From Haloarculaceae archaeon (GTDB lineage Archaea; Halobacteriota; Halobacteria; Halobacteriales; Haloarculaceae): DNA of 7,003 nt. Location of the stretch: positions 1 through 7,003 of the forward strand of contig JAHENO010000311.1 of NCBI GenBank assembly GCA_018609945.1, in the 5' to 3' direction. A program made the translations under genes and the position numbers. The notes below the pieces were generated by a model, which was given only the letters and a program-made list of their open reading frames with translations, did no database searches and was not told the DNA's origin. Of this stretch, positions 1-5,425 are shown piece after piece (positions within the stretch are counted from its first letter, which is position 1; the number at the start of each line of letters is the position of its first letter).

Positions 1-231
1 GGCGAGGGCTTCGACGAGCGCGTCTACGACCTCGCGGCGTCGATGGCCGAGCACAGCCCGGTGGCCCTGGAGTTCGCGAAAAAGTCAGTCAAGGCCGCCG
101 CGCGGATGGACCTGGAGAGTGGCATCGAGTACGAGGCCGAACTGTTCGCGCAACTGTTCGCCACCGACGACAAGAACGAGGGCATCGACGCGTTCCTCGA
201 GGACCGCGACCCCGAGTGGCGCGGCGAGTAG
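1..231 (+). CDS. Enoyl-CoA hydratase/crotonase family protein, C-terminal part
   Basis: The reading frame is open from base 1 and ends at TAG 229-231, so only the last 76 residues are present and the start lies outside the window. The visible part matches the crotonase C-terminal helical segment: a 'P.AL.FAKKSVKAA' helix, a 'GIEYEAELFAQLFATDD' stretch, then 'EGIDAFLEDRDPEW.GE', the usual 'D..EG..AF..KR.P.F.G' ending of the family. Members hydrate or isomerise CoA thioesters in beta-oxidation and aromatic ring catabolism. The catalytic Glu pair and oxyanion-hole glycines are upstream and not visible, so the exact reaction cannot be assigned. It converges with the IclR gene. A CoA-ester enzyme fits the PaaK-like ligase and thioesterase further along. 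The family call is firm; the substrate is unknown. Confidence 0.88.
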   Translation, partial: GEGFDERVYDLAASMAEHSPVALEFAKKSVKAAARMDLESGIEYEAELFAQLFATDDKNEGIDAFLEDRDPEWRGE

Positions 232-327
232 CCAGCCGGCAGCGTCTCGGGGGCTGTCTTCGAGAGAACGAAACCGAGCGTACGGCGAGCGACCGGGCGG
301 CGTCGTTACGGATATACGCATGTAATT

Positions 328-361
328 CGCCGGCGTCGGGGAAACCGTCCATCCGCCGGCG
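328..361. other. GC-rich 8-bp stem-loop downstream of the crotonase gene
   Basis: Bases 328-335 and 354-361 are both CGCCGGCG, a self-complementary octamer, so they can pair across an 18-nt loop. The structure lies about 100 nt past the crotonase stop in the convergent spacer. No T-run follows it, so it is a weak terminator candidate. In GC-rich DNA it may be chance. Confidence 0.25.
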
Positions 362-411
362 GCAAGGGCGGAAACGGGAGAGAAACGGAGGCGTCAGGGC
401 GGGATTGTGCG

Positions 412-430
412 GGTTCGATTCATTCGAACC
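412..430. terminator. Perfect hairpin in the convergent spacer, possible 3'-end structure
   Basis: GGTTCGA (412-418) and TCGAACC (424-430) form a perfect 7-bp stem with a 5-nt loop (TTCAT). It lies 51 nt past the IclR stop on the - strand and 180 nt past the crotonase stop on the + strand, so it could shape the 3' ends of both convergent transcripts. Archaeal termination relies mainly on T-tracts and none is adjacent, so a terminator role is only an inference. The rest of 232-481 holds no gene I can support. Confidence 0.3.
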
Positions 431-481
431 GGCCGTGCGCGGACGGGGCGAACCGACCACAGGTGCGGAATCCCCGACCGA

Positions 482-1252
482 TCACGCGTGGGCGAGGTTG
501 ATGCTGATCTCGTTGACCACACCGAGCAGGAGGTCGGGGAGGTCCTCGCGGAGCCGGGTGCCGCTGAGGCGGTTGGCCGGGCCGGAGATGCTGATCGCGC
601 CGATGGCGCGGTCGTCCTCGTCGGTGATGGGCGCGCCGACGGCGTGGAGTCCCTCGACCGACTCCTCGAAATTGAACGCGTACCCCCGCTCGCGGACCGT
701 CTCGAGTTCGGCCCGGAGTTCCGCAGGGTCGGTAATGGTGTTGGGGGTCCGGGCCGGCAGGCCGTGGGTCTCGACGATCTCGTCGACGCGTTCGGGGGGG
801 AGGTGTGCGAGGATCGACTTCCCGGCGGCGTGCTGGTGGAGGTAGTGGCGCTGGCCGACGCGGGCGTGCGTGCGGACCGAGTGTTTCCCGCGGGCGCCGT
901 AGATGTGGACGCTCCGGCCGTGCTCCGCGACGGTACACCAGATCTTCTCGTCGGTCTCGGTGGCGAGCTCGTCCACCTTCGGTCTGGCCTCCGCGAACAG
1001 CGCGTACCGGTCCCGGGCTGAGATACCGTAGTCCAGAAAGCGGACGCCGAGCCGGTAGGCCTCGCCCTCCCGGACGAGGAAGCTGTTGGCCTCGAGGGTC
1101 TTGAGGTGTCTGTGGGCGGTGCTCTTGGCACAGTCGAGTTCGTCGGCGATCTCCACGAGCGTCGCCGATCCCTCGGCTTTGAGGAACTCGACGATCGCCA
1201 CCGACCGCTCGACCGTCTCGACCGGCCTGTTGACCTCGGGCGGGGTCGTCAT
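482..1252 (-). CDS. IclR-family transcriptional regulator
   Basis: This is a 256-residue protein of the usual IclR length (about 250-260). It has an N-terminal winged helix-turn-helix at about residues 14-70, containing 'VERSVAIVEFL', 'LVEIADELDCAKSTAHRHL' as the helix-turn-helix core and 'YRLGVRFLDYG' at the domain junction. An effector-binding domain follows at about 80-250, with the typical 'HAAGKSILAHLP' and 'RERGYAFN.EES..GLHAVGAPI' motifs. IclR proteins repress or activate catabolic operons in response to small organic acids. I chose ATG 1252 because a TATA-like TTTTTG (1277-1282) lies 24 nt upstream and the helix-turn-helix then begins at the normal distance. An in-frame ATG at 1285 would add 11 residues but would place the start inside that promoter. 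It is divergent from the ThDP enzyme, its most likely target; autoregulation is also plausible. The family call is secure; the effector is unknown. Confidence 0.93.
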   Translation of the reverse strand: MTTPPEVNRPVETVERSVAIVEFLKAEGSATLVEIADELDCAKSTAHRHLKTLEANSFLVREGEAYRLGVRFLDYGISARDRYALFAEARPKVDELATETDEKIWCTVAEHGRSVHIYGARGKHSVRTHARVGQRHYLHQHAAGKSILAHLPPERVDEIVETHGLPARTPNTITDPAELRAELETVRERGYAFNFEESVEGLHAVGAPITDEDDRAIGAISISGPANRLSGTRLREDLPDLLLGVVNEISINLAHA

Positions 1253-1276
1253 GACAGTTCCTCGTCGGGCCACCGA

Positions 1277-1282
1277 CAAAAA
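1277..1282 (-). promoter_or_regulatory. TATA-like box of the IclR gene (leaderless)
   Basis: Read on the - strand this is TTTTTG, ending 24 nt before ATG 1252. That places its centre about 27-28 nt upstream of the A of ATG, as expected if transcription begins at the start codon. The same hexamer at the same distance precedes the PaaK-like gene. No ribosome-binding site is needed or seen. Confidence 0.6.
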
Positions 1283-1295
1283 CATTGTTCAAGTA

Positions 1296-1303
1296 ATTCG
1301 AAT
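1296..1303. promoter_or_regulatory. ATTCGAAT palindrome in the divergent IclR/ThDP-enzyme spacer
   Basis: This perfect 8-bp palindrome sits in an AT-rich island (about 1277-1306) in an otherwise GC-rich 118-nt divergent spacer. It is just upstream of the IclR TATA-like box. It also lies 67-74 nt before the ThDP enzyme start, where it could be part of that gene's promoter on a leadered transcript. IclR proteins bind short palindromes near divergent promoters, so this is the best operator candidate in the window. The site is seen directly; its role is inferred. Confidence 0.35.
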
Positions 1304-1359
1304 ACGACGCCGGCAGAGAGAGTGCCCGAGGCACCGACAGGGCAAAGGGCCGGGGCGCC

Positions 1360-1363
1360 GAGG
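1360..1363 (+). promoter_or_regulatory. Partial Shine-Dalgarno (GAGG) before the ThDP enzyme
   Basis: GAGG lies 7 nt before ATG 1371 and matches part of the GGAGGTGA complement of the archaeal 16S rRNA 3' end. This gene has no TATA-like hexamer at the leaderless distance, so a leadered transcript with this site is the likelier arrangement. The match is short in GC-rich DNA. Confidence 0.4.
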
Positions 1364-1370
1364 CGGGCGT

Positions 1371-3080
1371 ATGACCGAGACGGCCGAACGGCTCGTCAGG
1401 GAACTGGAGGCGCTGGGCGTCGAGTACGTCTTCGGCTACCCCGGCGGGCGGGTCATCGAGCTGTTCGAGCACCTGCCCGACTCGGAGGTGGAACTGGTCC
1501 GCCCGCGCGACGAGCGGGAGGCCAGCGTCATGGCCGAACTGTACGGTCGCCTGCACGGCGAGCCCGGCGTGCTGGCCGGCCAGGGACCCTGGATCGGCAG
1601 CCTCGGCGCAATCGGCCAGATGGAGGGGTTCCTGGGTTCCTCGCCGATGGTCGCCATCACGGAAGCGAGCGAGCGCGGCGAGTACTCGACGCTGGCGCCC
1701 TACCAGCAGTCCCGCGGCGACTACGGCGGGATCGACCTCCCGCGGGCGCTGTCGGCCTACACCAGGGAGCACTGGACGCCCCGCACGCCCGCCGAGACCG
1801 TCCGGAGTCTCCAGTTGGCGTTCAAACACGCCACGGCCGGCCGGCCCGGCCCGACGGGGGTCGTCCTCGACGGCGACGCCGTCAGCGAAGAGGTGCCAGA
1901 GGAGTCGGTCCCGGCGGTCTGGGAGAGCGACGCCCAGGCCCGCACCTGGGAGGCGCGGCCGGACGCCGGGGACGTGGAGGCGGCCGCCGAGGCGCTCGCG
2001 GCCGCCGAGCGGCCGGTCATCATAGCGGGCAACGGCGTCCACGCCGCCGACGCCTACGATGAGCTTCAGACACTCGCGGAGCGCGCCGGGGCGGTCGTCA
2101 CCACCTCGTATCTGGGCAAGTCAACGTTCCCCGAGACCCACGACCTGGCGGGTGGGGTCATCGGCTCCTTCGGCCACGAGGGCGCAAACCGGGTCGTCAG
2201 CGAGGCCGATACCCTCCTGGTCGTCGGGTCGCGGCTCAATCCGATGGACACGAACTGGGGGGCACCCGCGTTCATCCGCCCGGACGAGCAGACCATTCTG
2301 CACGTCGACGTCGACCCGCGCAACGCCGGCTGGGTGTATCCCGCCGACGTCGGCCTCGTCGGTGACGCCGCGCTGGCGCTTTCTGACCTGACCGATGCGC
2401 TTCCCGAGGGAGCCGGTGCCGACGGCTGGGCGCGCGAGCGGGCCGCCGAGGCGCGGGAGTCGTTCTCGGCGCCGGCCTGCGACTCCGACGCCGTGCCGGT
2501 CAAGCCACAGCGTGCGGTCAAGGAGATCGAGGCGGTCGTCGACGAGGGGACGGTCGTGACGGCGGATTCGGGGAACAACCGCTTCTGGCTGCTCAACTAC
2601 CTGCAGACGCCCGCCGTCCGGACGTACTTCGGGAGCGGCGGGGTGGGCGCGATGGGGTGGGCGACCCCCGCCGCGGTGGCCGCCGCGATCACGACCGACC
2701 GGGACGCCCTCGCGGTCGCGGGCGACGGCGGGTTCGCGATGACGATGACCAGCGTCGAGACGGCCGTCGAGTACGGCGTCGCGCCGGCGTTCGTGGTGCT
2801 CAACGACACCAGCCTCGGGATGGTCCGCCAGATGCAAGACGGGGCGGACGACATCGCGGGCGTCGAGTTCCACGACACCGACTTCGTGAAAGCCGCCGAG
2901 GCGTTCGGGGCGGTGGGGCGGCGCGTCTCGACGCCCGACGGACTGGCCGACGCGCTGGAGACGGCGATGGCTGCCGAGGATGTCCCCCACGTAATCGACG
3001 TTCGGATCGACCGCGAGGAGGACATGGCTGCGTCGCTGGAGTCGTCGTTCTACGCCGACGTGGGCGGGCTGCACGAGTGA
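1371..3080 (+). CDS. Thiamine-diphosphate-dependent enzyme, acetolactate synthase superfamily
   Basis: The 569-residue protein has the three-domain order of the acetolactate synthase/benzoylformate decarboxylase superfamily. The N-terminal pyrimidine-binding domain (about 1-165) has 'YVFGYPGG' (19-26) and the activating Glu48 in 'RDEREA'. The central Rossmann-like domain (about 195-330) begins near 'RPVIIAGNGVHA' at 214. The C-terminal diphosphate-binding domain has GDG 451-453 and Asn478, the GDG-x(24)-N signature, followed by 'GMVRQMQ' as in acetolactate synthases. Two features are atypical. The His that normally precedes the activating Glu is Asp47, and the usual 'SGPGATN' loop reads 'GQGPWIGS' (70-77). 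No ACT-domain small subunit is adjacent, which argues against the biosynthetic ilvB enzyme. It is divergent from the IclR gene, suggesting an inducible decarboxylase or carboligase. The frame is open upstream to 1086, but ATG 1371 is the first plausible start and the upstream residues are Arg-rich non-homologous sequence. The cofactor class is sure; the reaction is not. Confidence 0.9.
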   Translation: MTETAERLVRELEALGVEYVFGYPGGRVIELFEHLPDSEVELVRPRDEREASVMAELYGRLHGEPGVLAGQGPWIGSLGAIGQMEGFLGSSPMVAITEASERGEYSTLAPYQQSRGDYGGIDLPRALSAYTREHWTPRTPAETVRSLQLAFKHATAGRPGPTGVVLDGDAVSEEVPEESVPAVWESDAQARTWEARPDAGDVEAAAEALAAAERPVIIAGNGVHAADAYDELQTLAERAGAVVTTSYLGKSTFPETHDLAGGVIGSFGHEGANRVVSEADTLLVVGSRLNPMDTNWGAPAFIRPDEQTILHVDVDPRNAGWVYPADVGLVGDAALALSDLTDALPEGAGADGWARERAAEARESFSAPACDSDAVPVKPQRAVKEIEAVVDEGTVVTADSGNNRFWLLNYLQTPAVRTYFGSGGVGAMGWATPAAVAAAITTDRDALAVAGDGGFAMTMTSVETAVEYGVAPAFVVLNDTSLGMVRQMQDGADDIAGVEFHDTDFVKAAEAFGAVGRRVSTPDGLADALETAMAAEDVPHVIDVRIDREEDMAASLESSFYADVGGLHE

Positions 3081-3101
3081 GGGCCAGGGTATCTTGATGT
3101 T

Positions 3102-3117
3102 TGGGGGACGATCCCCA
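3102..3117. terminator. Short hairpin after the ThDP enzyme gene
   Basis: TGGGG (3102-3106) and CCCCA (3113-3117) form a 5-bp stem, extended by a G-T wobble (3107/3112) around a 4-nt ACGA loop. It begins 21 nt after the ThDP enzyme stop. A 3'-end structure for that transcript is plausible, but no T-tract follows it. Confidence 0.3.
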
Positions 3118-3126
3118 CCGTCAGCT

Positions 3127-3313
3127 AGAAAGCACCCGCAGGCTGGGCTCCCGGGCGACGCAAGCACCGCAACGCAGTGAGGAGCGCAGCGAGCCCCGGA
3201 GGTCTCGTGAGTGAGCGCAGCGAACGAACGAGACGACGGAAGTCGCAGCCCGCGCAGGAGCGAAGCGACGAGCAGGACCGTCTTCCGGGAGGTCGAGCGG
3301 TCGGGGGCTTTCT
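3127..3313. repeat. Intergenic element with inverted-repeat ends and internal GAGCGMAGCGA motifs
   Basis: The left end AGAAAGCACCCG (3127-3138) and right end CGGGGGCTTTCT (3302-3313) are inverted repeats matching at 11 of 12 positions. A second matching pair, CTCCCGG (3148-3154) and CCGGGAG (3285-3291), lies just inside. The interior holds three direct copies of GAGCG(C/A)AGCGA at 3182, 3213 and 3258, and a 7-bp stem GTCTCGT/ACGAGAC (3202-3208/3228-3234). Similar GAAAGCCCC...GGGGCTTTC palindromic spacers with such motifs are, from memory, common between haloarchaeal genes. No transposase or duplicated target site is evident. It fills most of 3081-3429, which otherwise holds a hairpin and the EthD gene promoter. 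A structured RNA, a MITE-like element or a chromosome-organisation repeat are all possible. Confidence 0.6.
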
Positions 3314-3398
3314 GACCAGTCGTTGCAGTCACGATGGTATCTCACACAACCGTTCCGCCAGAAATACCGACACCCTCAACCCAGTCCCAGCAAGAGGA

Positions 3399-3404
3399 TT
3401 TAAC
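3399..3404 (+). promoter_or_regulatory. TATA-like box of the EthD-HD operon (leaderless)
   Basis: TTTAAC ends 25 nt before ATG 3430, the normal haloarchaeal leaderless distance. It decides the start: an in-frame ATG at 3334 would lie upstream of this promoter and add 32 residues unlike EthD. Confidence 0.65.
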
Positions 3405-3429
3405 ATCCGACGCAGAGAAACGGTCGGTG

Positions 3430-4146
3430 ATGTACAAGCACGTCGCCTTGCTCGTCCGCCAGGAGGGCATGTCCCACGAGGAGTTCGTGGATTACTGGCA
3501 GACAAACCACACCCCCATCGCGAAGGATATCGAGGGCGTCGTCAGGTACCACCAGGTACTCCCGACCGATCCCGCCAACGCGGAGTTCGACGGGATCGCC
3601 GAACTCTACTTCGAGGACCTCGACGACCTCCACGCCGCGCTCGGCAGTCCGGGCTCGCGGGACTACGACCCCACGCGGGAGGTGGCCGCCCGGGCCCGCG
3701 AGGACGTGGACAACTTCCTCGCCATCGACGAGCGCCCGCGCTTCATCGGCGAGGAGACCGTCCAGAGAGACGAGGTCGGCGGCGAAACCGACGGCCTCTA
3801 CAAGCACTCCGCGTTCCTCGTTCGCCAGGAGGGAATGACCCACGAGGAGTTCGTCGACTACTGGCAGGAAAACCACACACCCATCGCCCGCGAGATCGAG
3901 GGCGTCGTCCGGTACACGACAGTCCTCCCGACGGACCCCGAAAACGCGGAGTTCGACGGGATCGCCGAACTCTACTTCGAGGACCTCGGCGACCTCCACG
4001 CCGCGCTCGGCAGCGAGGGCAGCCGGGATTACGACCCCGCGAAGGGGAAGGCGAAGGAGGCCCGCGAGGACGTGGACAACTTCCTCGCCATCGACCGGCG
4101 GCCGCGCCTGATCGGCCGCGAGCGCGTCGTCACGGACGGGACCTGA
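3430..4146 (+). CDS. Tandem EthD-domain protein (two fused EthD repeats)
   Basis: The 238-residue protein consists of two EthD-like dimeric alpha/beta-barrel domains, about residues 2-114 and 124-236. They are offset by exactly 122 codons and about 80% identical by direct comparison. Each carries the family signature 'HEEFVDYWQ.NHTPIA', with the conserved His at 27 and 149, then 'FDGIAELYFEDL.DLHAALGS.GSRDYDP' and 'AREDVDNFLAID.RPR.IG'. EthD-family proteins are usually about 100 residues and dimerise, and are often accessory to oxygenase or other catabolic systems. Here one chain can form the whole barrel. No catalytic function can be read from the sequence. ATG 3430 is preferred over ATG 3334 because of the TATA-like box at 3399-3404. 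The HD-domain gene follows after one base, so the two are probably co-transcribed and translationally coupled. The family call is strong; the role is unknown. Confidence 0.9.
   Translation: MYKHVALLVRQEGMSHEEFVDYWQTNHTPIAKDIEGVVRYHQVLPTDPANAEFDGIAELYFEDLDDLHAALGSPGSRDYDPTREVAARAREDVDNFLAIDERPRFIGEETVQRDEVGGETDGLYKHSAFLVRQEGMTHEEFVDYWQENHTPIAREIEGVVRYTTVLPTDPENAEFDGIAELYFEDLGDLHAALGSEGSRDYDPAKGKAKEAREDVDNFLAIDRRPRLIGRERVVTDGT
3433..4137 (+). repeat. Internal direct repeat encoding the two EthD domains
   Basis: Copy 1 (3433-3771) and copy 2 (3799-4137) are in-frame direct repeats 366 nt apart. They are far more alike in some blocks than others. Bases 3577-3647 and 3943-4013 differ at one position in 71, and about 35 nt around 'AREDVDNFLAID' are identical. 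The segment encoding residues about 81-89 is quite different. Synonymous sites match in the near-identical blocks, pointing to recent duplication or gene conversion rather than protein selection alone. Confidence 0.85.
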
Positions 4147-4147
4147 C

Positions 4148-4732
4148 ATGCCCGACTACGATCAGCAGGTCCGGGAGGCGTTTCCCGAACTCGCCGAGAT
4201 CGGCGACGAGGCGTTGCGCGAGCAGGTGGTCCGGGCCTGGGTCCTCGCGCTGAAGCGGGGCGGGTGGCGACACGTCGCGGACGTCCCCTACGCCTGGAAC
4301 ATCCACGAGGTCTCGAACGTCGAACACGTCCGCGGGGTCGCCCGCATCGCCCGCGAGACTGCCCGCGAGCAACGCGAGTTTCACGGCGCCGACCCCGACG
4401 TGGACGTGGCGCTGGCGGCCAGCCTGCTGCACGACATCGGGAAGTGCTACGAGTACGTCAGCTTCGTCGAGGAGGAACTGGTCGACCCTGACCCCGAGTA
4501 CGCCAGCGAGGAAATACCCCACTCGCTGTCGGGCTATGCGCTGGCCCACGAGGTGGGCTGTCCCCTCGCCGTCCAGCGGGCCATCCCACACTTCATCGGC
4601 GAAGTCCCGTCCCGGACCCTGGAGGCGGAACTGGTCAAAAGCGCCAACTCGGCGTCCTCGAACGCCATCATCCAGTCCGCGATGGGCATGACCCTCCAGG
4701 AGTGGGTCGAGGAGTACTCGCAGACGCAGTAG
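4148..4732 (+). CDS. HD-domain protein (putative metal-dependent phosphohydrolase family)
   Basis: The 194-residue protein has an HD-superfamily core at about 55-170: His60 in 'NVEHVRGVARIA', the His95-Asp96 doublet in 'AASLLHDIGK', and further His at 125 ('IPHS') and 148 ('IPHF'). HD proteins generally use these residues to bind metal and hydrolyse phosphate esters, often of nucleotides. The last ligand is normally an Asp in a helix resembling '..AD'. Here the corresponding segment appears to be 'LVKSANSAS' with Asn167, so metal binding or activity may be altered. That alignment is by eye. The start is one base after the EthD stop and no promoter or ribosome-binding site precedes it, so it is the second gene of that operon. 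The substrate is unknown. The EthD partnership suggests a role in the same catabolic process, possibly as a hydrolase acting on a non-nucleotide substrate. Confidence 0.85.
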   Translation: MPDYDQQVREAFPELAEIGDEALREQVVRAWVLALKRGGWRHVADVPYAWNIHEVSNVEHVRGVARIARETAREQREFHGADPDVDVALAASLLHDIGKCYEYVSFVEEELVDPDPEYASEEIPHSLSGYALAHEVGCPLAVQRAIPHFIGEVPSRTLEAELVKSANSASSNAIIQSAMGMTLQEWVEEYSQTQ

Positions 4733-4776
4733 CGTCTCGCGCGACACATTCCTGCGAGGTGAGAACACACCCCACG

Positions 4777-4782
4777 CTTAAG
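4777..4782 (+). promoter_or_regulatory. TATA-like box of the small acidic protein gene (leaderless)
   Basis: CTTAAG ends 24 nt before ATG 4807, matching the leaderless spacing of the other genes here. It supports a separate transcription unit rather than read-through from the HD gene and selects ATG 4807 over an in-frame ATG at 4702 that lies inside the HD gene. Confidence 0.6.
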
Positions 4783-4806
4783 CCGCTCGCGGTCGTGGCC
4801 TCGCAC

Positions 4807-5007
4807 ATGCCGGTCTCGGGCTACGATCCGGAAGACATCGACGACATGCTCGAATCGCGGCTCACCGACGATGAGAAGGCACAGTTCCTGACCGACGCGG
4901 AGTGGGAGGCCTACCAGCGTGGCGACGAGAGCCTCGTCGACCTGCTTTCGAGTTCGGAGATCAAGCGGATTTTCGACAGACGCGACGTCGCGGCGAGCGA
5001 GGAGTGA
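4807..5007 (+). CDS. Small acidic protein of unknown function
   Basis: The product is 66 residues starting 'MPVSGYDPEDIDDML'. About 30% of residues are Asp/Glu (20 of 66) against 7 Lys/Arg, a strongly acidic halophilic composition. It looks largely helical, with no signal peptide, membrane segment or Cys motif. I do not recognise a family. Support for a real gene comes from the halophilic composition, a TATA-like box at the leaderless distance, and a fit between neighbours with no overlap. It lies 74 nt after the HD gene and converges on the thioesterase gene with only 13 nt between stops. A regulatory or protein-binding role is possible but nothing in the sequence shows it. Confidence 0.75.
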   Translation: MPVSGYDPEDIDDMLESRLTDDEKAQFLTDAEWEAYQRGDESLVDLLSSSEIKRIFDRRDVAASEE

Positions 5008-5020
5008 GCAGCGACTGCCG

Positions 5021-5401
5021 TTACCCGGTCTTGTAGACGCCCCGCGCGTCGGCGATGTGGGTGTCCCCGGCGTGGACGTCGACGTCGACGACACCGACGT
5101 CGCCGCCGAGACGGACGACGTCGGCCGTCGCGGTCAGGTCGCCGGTGCCCGCCTCCAGGTAGTCGATGCGCATGTCGATAGTGGGGACGGGCTGGTCGAC
5201 CAGCGAGACGAGCGCCGCGCCGCCGACGGTATCCGCGAGCGTGAACGTGACGCCGCCGTGGGCCATCACGCGGTCCTCGTTCCAGGAGAGGTCGGGCCGC
5301 ATCGCCAGGGACCCCTCGGCGTGGCCGTCGGCCGCCTCGGTCACCTCGATCCCGAGCAGGTCGGCAAAAGGCATCGACTCGAAGAAGGCCTCGATGTCCA
5401 T
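5021..5401 (-). CDS. PaaI-family hotdog-fold thioesterase
   Basis: The 126-residue protein has the length and motifs of PaaI/YbgC-like hotdog thioesterases: 'LSWNEDRVMAHGG' with His48-Gly49-Gly50, then 'LADTVGGAA' with Asp57 at the position of the catalytic acid in PaaI. The strand 'VPTIDMRIDYLEAG' follows and 'GVYKTG' ends the protein. These cytosolic enzymes hydrolyse acyl- or aryl-CoA thioesters. In phenylacetate pathways PaaI is thought to free CoA from dead-end hydroxyphenylacetyl-CoA. It lies 27 nt downstream of the PaaK-like ligase on the same strand, so a ligase and a thioesterase for related CoA esters sit together. A TATA-like TAATAT 24 nt before ATG 5401 suggests it can also be transcribed alone. 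The family is sure; an aromatic substrate is inferred from the neighbour. Confidence 0.9.
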   Translation of the reverse strand: MDIEAFFESMPFADLLGIEVTEAADGHAEGSLAMRPDLSWNEDRVMAHGGVTFTLADTVGGAALVSLVDQPVPTIDMRIDYLEAGTGDLTATADVVRLGGDVGVVDVDVHAGDTHIADARGVYKTG

Positions 5402-5425
5402 GGGCGGAGTTGGCCCGGACTCGGG

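Noticed and set aside
303..327. AT-rich stretch with GATATA resembling a promoter
   Set aside because: No plausible start codon or gene lies at the right distance on either strand.
409..430. tRNA T-arm-like string GGTTCGATTC, possible tRNA fragment or attachment site
   Set aside because: The T stem does not pair as in a tRNA and no acceptor, D or anticodon arm is present; a simple 7-bp hairpin explains it.
420..2042. Long open frame on the - strand (540 codons) across the IclR and ThDP genes
   Set aside because: It is an Arg/Pro-rich shadow of two well-supported genes in other frames, caused by GC-rich codon use, and shows no family motif.
3182..3269. Possible CRISPR-like array from the repeated GAGCGMAGCGA motif
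   Set aside because: The copies are only about 11-12 nt, with unequal spacing (31 and 45 nt) and no spacer/repeat regularity or cas genes.
2121..3332. Long - strand open frame opposite the ThDP enzyme
   Set aside because: It is antisense to a gene with clear catalytic motifs; its Arg/His-rich, non-acidic composition does not fit a haloarchaeal protein.
3121..3345. 74-codon - strand open frame inside the palindromic element
   Set aside because: It is basic and Arg/Ser-rich, coincides with the repeat element and has no promoter at the expected distance; probably a translated repeat.
3177..4253. 358-codon + strand open frame over the intergenic element and EthD gene
   Set aside because: It is Arg-rich and out of frame with the EthD repeats, which account for the coding signal.
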